Positions 56,116-64,000 of a DNA stretch of 64,000 nt are shown here, one piece after another; position 1 is the stretch's first letter; the number at the start of each line of letters is the position of its first letter. The translations under genes and the position numbers were made by a program. The stretch comes from Inia geoffrensis (lineage: Eukaryota; Chordata; Mammalia; Artiodactyla; Iniidae). Under the pieces are notes generated by a model that saw only the letters and a list, made by a program, of their open reading frames with translations, made no database searches and was not told the DNA's origin. The DNA lies in assembly GCA_036417435.1 (NCBI GenBank), contig CM070913.1:16646680-16710679 (forward strand), given 5' to 3'.

Positions 56116-56640
56116 TGCGCGGAGGGGCGGGCTGGGCGGCCCGCTCTGCGGCCTCTGCTGCCCAGGCGGCGCGGCAGCCCCGGGCCTCAGGGTCGGTCCT
56201 CCCCGCCTCCTACGGGCCCCGCCCCGCCCCGCCCCGCCGCCTCCCGGCCCCGCCCCGCGCCGGGCACCTGTTCCCGCCCGCCCGCCCGCCAGGTGGTGCC
56301 CGAACGAGGCGGGCTGTGACCGCTTCCCGCGCCTTGGTGGGGTGGGGGGGTGGGGGGGGACGGGGAGGGTGCTGGGAGGTGAGGGTCGCGGGGGCGACCT
56401 GGGGTGCTCTCCACGCCCGCCGCCCGCGTTCTCTGCCGCACTGTGCTCCCCTGTACGCAGGTTTGCCTGCGACCTGCCTTCGGGTGTCTTGCGTCCCAGG
56501 ACTGTTGGGGCCGGACTCCCGGGGAAGGAAGACAGCCCGGCGGTTTGGCCCCCGCCTCGCGCCCGGGCTCAGGCTTCCCGGCGGGGCCTCCCAAAGCAGG
56601 TGCACCTCGACCAAGAGTTAAAGAGGAGAGGGTCTCCATC
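56116..56640 (-). promoter_or_regulatory. TNFRSF11A: TNFRSF11A CpG-island promoter with GC boxes
   Basis: Immediately upstream of the start codon the sequence is very rich in C, G and CpG. A tandem CCCCG array at about 56217-56240, with another GC box at 56251-56257, gives several overlapping Sp1-type GC boxes, 100-145 bases upstream of the ATG. No TATA box is apparent. A G-run tract at about 56339-56368 could form a G-quadruplex on the plus strand. The CpG-rich zone also spans exon 1 and runs into intron 1 to about 55600. The transcription start is inferred, not seen. Confidence 0.8.
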
Positions 56641-56939
56641 GGAGATTCCATAGAGCTCAGTGAAAGGATTAACCCAATATAGCGTCAAGCACGCTTCATC
56701 ATATCCCTCGTTCAGTCTTCCAGCCAGAAGCCACTTCCTCTTGCCTCCTCCAAGCTGTCAGCCGCCACGCTGTCTCCGCCCCCCGCCTAATGTGCTTAGG
56801 AGTATGTCTGCTCTCACCTGCCAGGTGGATGCTGGATGCACACGTACACCCAAGCCTTTGCACAGATAACTTTTTTGAGTGAAAACACTGGTCCTCAGGT
56901 CAATAGAATGTATTGTTTTGAGTTCCAGAACCATCAACT

Positions 56940-57850
56940 TGTCTTAACTTTTAGCCCAGCAAGTGGTGTATCTTAGTGAATGTTCCATGTGCACTTGGAA
57001 AAACTGTATTTTACTGTGGCTGGTGAAGTGTTTTATAAATGTCAATTAGGTTAAATTGGTTGAAATACCCATATTGATTTTCTGTCTACTTGTTGTGAGA
57101 AAACTGGAAATTTCCAACAAAAACTGTGGATTTGTCTATTTTTCTTGATCTGTCAGTTTTCTTGTTTCATGTTTTTGAAGCTCTGATTAGAGGCATAAAC
57201 ATTCGGGATTACTATGTCTTTTTGATGAATTGATCCTCTTATCATTATTACATGTTCTCCTTGATCGGTGGTTAAATTTTGGTTTCTGAAACCTTTGATA
57301 ATGTATAGCCCTTCACCTTTCTTATGAATAGCATTTACGTGGTATATCTAATTCCGTCATTTTACTTATCTATTTAAAGTGACAGCATGTAATTGGGTCT
57401 TGCTTTTTCAATTTATCCAGTTTGACAATCTCTGTGTCTTGATTGGAGTGTTTAGGCCATTCACATTTAATGTGATTATAGATATGGTGAAGTTTAAGTC
57501 TTGCTATTTGTTTTCTGTTTGTTCCATCTTTGCTCCTTTTTTTCCTCTTACCTTTCTTTTGGATGATTTGAGTATTTTTAGGATTCTGTTTTTTCTCCAT
57601 TGTTAGCTTATTTTATATACCTCTTGTTTTGTTCTTTTTAGTTCTGGGTTAACAATATGTATCTATGACATCACAGTCTACCTTCAGATAAAATTCTGCC
57701 ACTTCAGGTATATTGTAAGAACCTCAGAATGACATAATTCCATTTCCCCCTCCCACCTTTGTGCTATTGTAATCATGCTAGTTGCTTTACTTTGTAACTC
57801 CCTACTATGCAGCTTGATTGGTACACTGCCCAGTTACTTTTGTGCTTTTT
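56940..57850 (-). mobile_element. Old L1 LINE ORF2 region
   Basis: Antisense L1 text: aatgttccatgtgcacttgg, cttattgattttctgtct-like segments, ggtcttgctttttcaattta, ttgattggagtgtttaggcc. Upstream of the TNFRSF11A promoter. Confidence 0.75.
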
Positions 57851-58044
57851 GGAAAGCAGTCTGGTAGTGTTGATTAAAAAAAAATAAAAGTGCAAATATC
57901 CTTCGACAAAGCAATTCCATATCATAGCAAAGGAAACAAGTTACAGATTAATACCATCCCATGTTGTAAACAATAATCAGAAACATTTATTTACCTAAGC
58001 AGAGGAAGTTTCTGGAGCGACAATAATAGTAGCAAACACTAACA

Positions 58045-58240
58045 GCATCCTTACATTTACAAATTCATTGAATCCTCACAACAGCTTTGTAAAAAACACT
58101 GTCATTATTCCCATTCTACAGATGAGGAAACTGAGGCATAGAGGTTAATAACTTGCCCTAGGGTCACTTGCCAAAAAGTGAGAGAGCTGGGATTCAAGCC
58201 CTGGCTATCTGGCTCTGGAGTGTGAGTTCTGTCTTACTAA
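58045..58240 (-). mobile_element. MIR SINE
   Basis: Antisense MIR: cccattctacagatgaggaa, actgaggcatagaggttaat, acttgccctagggtcacttg, agagctgggattcaagccct. Confidence 0.85.
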
Positions 58241-58254
58241 GCACCAATTTATTT

Positions 58255-58800
58255 TTCAGGTTTTTAAAAATTGAACTGTAGTTGATTTACAATATTTTGT
58301 TAGTTTCAGGTGTACAACAAAGAGATTCACTTATATATATATTCTTTTTCAGATTCTTTTCCATTATAGGTTATTATAAGATGTTGAATATAGTTCTCTG
58401 TGCCATACAGTAAATCCTTGTGGTTTATTTTATATATAGTGGTGTGTATCTGTCAATCTCATCCTCAAAATTTATCCCTCCTCCCCCTTTCTGCTTTGGT
58501 AACCATAAGTTTGTTTTCTATGTAAGTCTGTTTCTGTTTTGTAAATAAGTTCATTTGTATCATGTTCTTAGATTCCACATATAAGCAATATCATATTTGT
58601 CTTTGTCTGATTAACTTCACTTAGTATGCTAATCTCTAGTTCCATCCATGTTGCTGCAAATGGCATTATTTCATTCTTTTTTTATGGCTGGGTGCTATTC
58701 CATTGTGTGTGTGTGTATATGTATCTATATACATACAATATATATATCACATCTTCTTTATCCATTCATTTGTTGATGGACACTTAGGTTAAAGCACCTA
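58255..58800 (-). mobile_element. L1 LINE 3' region
   Basis: Antisense 3' UTR and ORF2 end: gaactgtagttgatttacaa, tttcaggtgtacaacaaag, cttcacttagtatgctaat, ttcatttgttgatggacac. A GT/AT-rich stretch lies inside at about 58704-58735. Confidence 0.85.
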
Positions 58801-60242
58801 ATTTTTAACATTAGGTGAGTTCCAAAAGGAAAAGGAGAAACTGATAATTTTACCTTCTGATGTTCCTGAGCTATTTACACTGAGGAAAAAGTACTTTTAC
58901 ATTCTAACCGACAGGTCTGTAAATTTGGTAGACAGATGTTAAAACTCCAGATGAAGTAAGTACAAGCATGGTAAAAAATACAGATTAAAAAATATTTATC
59001 TGGCCTACTGTTGTCTTGAATGTGGAGACAGGCTTTCTGGAAATGGTAGTGTGTGAGATTATGATTTTGATAAAAGGAACTGACTTGTGGGAGAGGGTAC
59101 TTTCACTGTGGCACTTTATGAGAAATACCAAGGGTTACTCCTGGCACACTTCCAACATCAACCCCTTTTTTTTTCAAAAAAGTTTAGGGGACTTAAAACT
59201 TCTGCTTGGAAAGCCCCAGAGGTGAGTGTGCTGGTTTTGGAAGCACTCTGAACAACAGAATGCCCATGTTAACATATTAAATCTACTAAAACAAGTTTAA
59301 CTGAAAAAAATGAAAGTACTTTTAAAGGCTCTCTATATTTACAGAGCTATCACTCAAATAATTCAAATATTTTATAAAGATTAATGTAGAATACATTTGT
59401 CATCAAGAAGATCCATTAAAATGAGCTTGAGGACATTATCTTTCCTATATGAATAGCATCATTACGAGAAACATGGAAGTAAGTTAAATCAAATACTATC
59501 TTCCTCTATTAAGTGAAGGATGCATACACTATAGCTAAAGAGATTGCTCATCATTTACAGAAACTAAGTGCTATTTATGATTTTTTTAAGCCCCACATTT
59601 ATAGGCACATGTACAATTAAATTTTGGTTATATGTAATAAATGTAAAATTCATTTTAAATAATAGATGTTTTAACATTTATTAAAGGTAAACATTTCCCA
59701 TTTTTAAAAAGTAATCAGGTGACAGTGAATTGTTTTATTTGTACTGGAGAAAAATAAAACACATTATACAAATACAGGCATTGTAGGTTTATTTGAAAAT
59801 CATTTTACATGGATAACGCACACCTCACTCTGGAAATCCCCACTACTCCCCACTTCTGTAGGAACTGTTTAGTTTTCAGAATCAAAAAGGTAAAATAAAA
59901 ATGTGGCTATCATTTTTGTTTCTAGTGGATGGTTTGTAAGGATTATAGCATTACATTTTAATGGTCTTTAGGCACCCAAAAATAGACACTGTCTTGTTAA
60001 TGAAATGCTTATGAATGTCCGCAAGAATGAGAATTAATCAGCTTATGTAATTTTTTTCACATGGTTATACAAAATAGTTACTGGGCAGAGCTAAAGCAAA
60101 CACTTAAAAAGCATAGTTATTAAGTAAACATAAGACTTCACGAATCTTTCAGTAAAAGCTTACTAGTAAATACAAATGTTTTTATTACCTATCCTGTTAT
60201 GGTTTGCTCCTCCACTCATCTTGCCTATAAAACTTTTTAGAC
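58801..60242. other. Intergenic stretch without recognised features
   Basis: AT-rich DNA upstream of TNFRSF11A. Scattered short open frames show no domain or motif. I see no exon of a neighbouring gene. Confidence 0.6.
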
Positions 60243-60257
60243 AAAAGTAAACCATTG

Positions 60258-60453
60258 GAATTCCCTGGTGGCGCAGTGGTTGGGAGTCCGCCTGCCGATG
60301 CAGGGAACACAGGTTCCTGCCCCGGTCCGAGAAGATCCCACATGCCGCGGAGCGGCTGGGCCCGTGAGCCATGGCCGCTGAGCCTGCGTGTCTGGAGCCT
60401 GTGCTCCGCAACGGGAGAGGCCACGACAGTGAGAGGCCCGCGTAGCGTACCGC

Positions 60454-60485
<32 letters not shown>
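60258..60485 (+). mobile_element. CHR-2 SINE, short (deletion) form, long poly(A)
   Basis: Target duplication AAAAGTAAACCATTG at 60243-60257 and 60486-60500 (15 bases, perfect). The A-run of about 34 bases is the longest in the window, suggesting a young insertion. Confidence 0.95.
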
Positions 60486-60494
<9 letters not shown>

Positions 60495-60549
60495 CCATTG
60501 ATAAATCAGTGTTTACTCACAGATAAATCAAGGTGCAATACTATCCCAT

Positions 60550-62580
60550 AATAACACCCAAATATAATAGGAAATTTCATATCTATGTTCGTGAGAGAGA
60601 TTGGCCTGTCATTCCCTTTCTGAATTGGGTCTTGTCAAGTTTTGGTGTCAGGGTTTTCCTGGATAAGATTGAGGTATATGCAAGAACTTTGAAAGGGTGT
60701 ATAAATGGTGTTACTTTTTTCCTTAAGTATTTGGTAGAATTCACCGATGAAGCCATTTGGGCATTGGGGTTTCTTTGTGGCATGGCTTTAAATTACAAGT
60801 TCACTGTATTTAATAGATATAGAACACAGAGATTTTCTATTTCTTTTTGTGTTGGTTTTGGTAAGTAGTTCATGTGTATGTTTGTTTTTAAATAGGAATA
60901 TGTTCATTCCATCTAATCTTTTAACTTTGCTGGTATACAGTCATTCATAAAATCTCATATTTTTAATGTACTGTTTGTAGGGGTTTCTTCTTTTTAGTTT
61001 CTAATACTGGTAATTTATGCCTTCTCTTTTTCTTGGTTAGTCTTGCTGGGGTTTAATCAGAGTTCAATGAATTAGAATCAAATTTTTAGCTTTGTTCATC
61101 TTCCGTATTGTATTTTGAGTTTTCTATTGCATTAATTTCTGATCTTTATTGATTCTTCCACTTTGCAGTTCTTTTCAAACTTCTTGAAATTGAGATAATT
61201 GACCTTAAGCCTTTCTTCTTTTCTAATCTATGTATCTAAAGCTTATATACAGCTCCCTGTAAGCATGGCTTTAGTTTTGTCTCACAAGCTTGATATTTTT
61301 GAATTTTCATCATTTAATAAAAATGTTTTCTAACTTTCATTACCCTTTCTTCCTTAACCTATGGTTTCTTTTGAAAGCACATTGCTTACATTTTCAACAT
61401 TTGGCATTTTCTAGTTACCTTTTTATTGTTAATTTATAACTTAATTCCGTTCTGGTCAGAGAACATATTCTGTAGGATTTCAGTCCTTTGAAACTTGTTG
61501 AGAAGATTTGCTCTGTGACACAGCATATCCTCATTTATTAAATGCTCCATGTACACTTGAAAATAAATGTGTATTTTGCAACTACAAGTCTTTTGCAACA
61601 GACTTCTTCATAAGATGATCAGGTCAAATTTATAATTGTGTTGTTCAAATCTTTCATGTCCTTCCTGATTTTTAAACTGCTTGTTCTCTGTCAGTTTCTG
61701 AGAGGAGTGGGTTAAGAACATACAAAACTTCCACTATGATATGATGATTTTTCCTTTAGTTCTGTTATTGTTTACTTAATATATTTTGAAAACATTACAT
61801 GCAAAAAAAAAAAAAAGATTAAAAAAAGTCATTCTATTCTTCCTCTCTACAAGCTTGACATTCTTTTAATGGTTACTTAAACTACAGATTATAACATGCA
61901 TCCTTAACTTGTTAAAGTCTAATGCAAAATAGTAGTTTTATTATTTCCTGGGCAATGCAGGAAACTTAGACTGCTTTAACATCAATCACATCCCAGCCCC
62001 ACCTTGTGCTCTTTTTGTTGGGTATGTATATTTTAAATCCTATAAGACATTTTAAAATTCGCCCACATATTTATCTTTTTTATTGCTCCATATTCCTTTT
62101 TGCATCTCTAAGATGCCACCTAGGACCACTTTCCTTTGGCCTGAATAACTTTTTCTGTTTTTTCTTTGGTGTGAGTCTGCTGGTAAGAAATTCTGTTTTG
62201 GGGGCGTTTTTCTAGGGGGACAATGTCTAAAAATAGCTTAAATTGCCTTCATTTGAAGTTCTAGGGTGGCAGTTATTTTCTTTCAGCATTTAAAAAATAT
62301 AATTGCTTTATTTTCTGTCGATAAGCCAACTATCAGTCATACAGTTGATGCTTTTAAGATTTTCTCTCTGTATTTGCTTTCCAGCAGGTTTACTATAACA
62401 TATGTAGGCTTAGTTTTCTTTGAATCTATCCTGTTTGTAGTTCCTTGTCCTTCTTGATGTTTTTTGTTAGTTTGAGAAAAGTTTTGGCCACTCTCTCTTC
62501 AAATAACATTTCTGCCCAATCTCTCTCATCTCCCCTTCTGCCCCATACGACTTTTACCCTCTTTTCTGTGTTTTGCATTA
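60550..62580 (-). mobile_element. Old L1 LINE body
   Basis: Antisense L1 ORF2-type text: gattggcctgtcattccctt, ggtagaattcaccgatgaag, ttccgttctggtcagagaac, ctagggtggcagttattttc. Many indels and no long frame. The right edge meets an A-run at 62580-62597. Confidence 0.75.
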
Positions 62581-62619
62581 AAAAAAAAAAAAAAAAATCT
62601 GGGCTGCTTCCTGTTTCCG

Positions 62620-64000
62620 GTTCCACATGTAGAGAGCTTGGAAGTCACCACTCTGTTCCAATGAGTAAAAAGCTGAACAAACTGAAAAATCAATGAATCT
62701 TCCTAAATCCATTTAAGAGAAGGGAGGTCACAGGGCACACCACTGCCCCCCACATTGGAGAGACTGACAGGCAAATACAGAGAATCACAAGTTACCAGAG
62801 CAGAAACTCACAAGCTGTAACCTCTGTGGGAACCAGGGCAGGGGTAGAAAAACCACAACTGTAATTGATCAATTGCTGGAGGCCCAGAGTGGACAAGTCT
62901 GAGAGTTAAAAACTCCAGGGGGGCCCAGTCATAGAGGGGTCCCTACTCGTGTGTGAGTTTTACCTCCAGGAGATTGACCAGGTTCTCACAGCAGATGTCA
63001 GAGAAAGGTCTCCTGTGCTTCTGGCAGGGGGAGGGGAGAAGAAACAATTTTGAAATAACCAGAGTGCTCTGTTCTTCCTAACAAGGCCTGCCCTTAGAAA
63101 AACTAGTTAACCTCAGAGCCTAAGCTGCTGGGTATTGTCAGAGCTTAACCCGGGGAAGGGAAGTACCCAACTCCAGCCCACTATTGCCATCCTGTCCCAC
63201 CTAAGAGGGGAGGAAAAAGCTGAGAAACACTTGCGAAGTTCGAAGTCCAGAGGCACAGGCTCACTAAAGACCAAGACCTAATCACAGGACTCATTAGAAT
63301 GTTTCTCTTCCCCTGTCACCTACCACTTCATTACTAAAGGCCTATTTATAACAGTTGCTCTTACCTAGTACATCGCGTCTGGTTATCAGGAAAAAATCAC
63401 AAGGCATACTAAAGACAAAAAACACAGTTTGAAGCGTCCAAGCAAGCATCAGAACCACACATGGCAGGTATGCTGCAATAATCAGACCAGGAATTTAAAA
63501 ACAACTATGATAAATATGCTAAGGGCTCTAATGCATAAAGTAGACAGCATGCAAGAACAGATGGGCAATGTAAGCAGAGAGACAGAAATCCCAGGAAAGA
63601 ATGGAAAAGAAATGCTAGAGATAAAAACCACTGTACAGAAATGAAGAATGCCTTTGATGAGCTTATTAATAGGCTGAACATGGCTGAGGAAAGAATCTCT
63701 GAACTTGAGGATATATCAGTAGAAACCTCAAAATTGAAGAGCAAACAGAAAAAGACTGGAAAAAAAAACCCAACTACAAAAGTTATAACATATGTATAAT
63801 GGAAATATCAGGAGAAAGAGAAACAGAAGAAAAAATTGAACCAATAATGATGGAGGATTTTACCAAATTAATGTCAGATGCCCAACCACAGATCCAAGAA
63901 GCTCAGAGAACACCCATCAGGATAAATGCCAGAAAAACTACATACAGGCTTATCATTTTCAAACTATAGAAAATCAAAGATAAAGAAAAATATCCTGAAA
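62620..64000 (+). mobile_element. L1 LINE 5' UTR and ORF1, running off the window
   Basis: Sense L1M-type 5' region, then ORF1 text: frames from 63429 give M-I-N-M-L-R-A-L-M and M-Q-E-Q-M-G-N-V-S-R-E (coiled-coil part of ORF1p), continuing out of frame with A-E-E-R-I-S-E-L-E-D. From 63840 on, text equals the ORF1 RNA-binding region start. Frameshifted, hence not functional; it continues beyond 64000. Confidence 0.8.

Larger units (their letters stand above)
55600..56640. other. CpG island over the TNFRSF11A 5' end
   Basis: Dense CpG dinucleotides and high GC content begin around 55600 in intron 1, peak over exon 1 and the GC-box array, and fade near 56640. This is the strongest CpG cluster in the window and fits a constitutively unmethylated promoter. 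Several long open frames cross it on both strands; these are by-products of GC richness and show no family resemblance. Confidence 0.85.

Noticed and set aside
55588..56653. Several long open frames on both strands over the RANK promoter
   Set aside because: They are low-complexity Arg/Pro/Ala/Gly translations of a CpG island; only the first 25 codons of the minus-strand frame from 56115 are the real exon 1.
56900..64000. Possible exons of the upstream neighbour gene
   Set aside because: Only L1, MIR and SINE text was recognised; from memory of human gene order the neighbour (RELCH) should start further away.

Overview
This window is mammalian nuclear DNA, most likely from a whale or dolphin. 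It carries about twenty tRNA-derived SINEs of the CHR type (Cetacea-Hippopotamus-Ruminant): full-length CHR-2, a shorter ~205 bp CHR-2 deletion form that I remember as cetacean-typical, and short CHR-1-like copies. L1 LINEs of the cetartiodactyl kind are also present. I saw no BovB or Bov-tA elements, which would be expected in a ruminant. The species cannot be named from this window.

The only host gene I can support is TNFRSF11A (RANK, the receptor for RANKL/TNFSF11), on the minus strand. Exons 1 to 9 all lie inside the window, with exon 1 at 56041-56115 and exon 9 at 11432-12188. All nine exons are open, every internal boundary has AG/GT splice signals, and the phases chain correctly. Together they encode 512 complete residues plus the first base of residue 513. 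The last exon, which in other mammals encodes about 93 C-terminal residues with the distal TRAF-binding motifs, is not seen and should lie to the left of position 1. The CpG-rich, TATA-less promoter with GC boxes lies at about 56116-56640.

Layout: 1-11431 is the proximal part of intron 9. 11432-19601 holds exons 9 to 6 (cytoplasmic tail, membrane segment, fourth cysteine-rich repeat). 20774-29878 holds exons 5 to 2 (ligand-binding cysteine-rich domains). 29879-56040 is the 26 kb intron 1, with a 2.35 kb L1 carrying a 5' inversion, another GC-rich island at about 51.4-51.9 kb and many SINEs. 56116-64000 is the promoter and intergenic upstream DNA, mostly old L1 and MIR, ending inside an L1 that leaves the window.

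The remainder is transposon-derived or unrecognised. Nested and datable events are visible through target-site duplications: a CHR-2 SINE inside a Tigger element, a SINE with a probable 3' transduction, a solo ERVL-MaLR LTR with a 5 bp duplication, and a twin-primed L1. I found no tRNA or rRNA gene, no CRISPR array, and no evidence of an undescribed multi-gene system.
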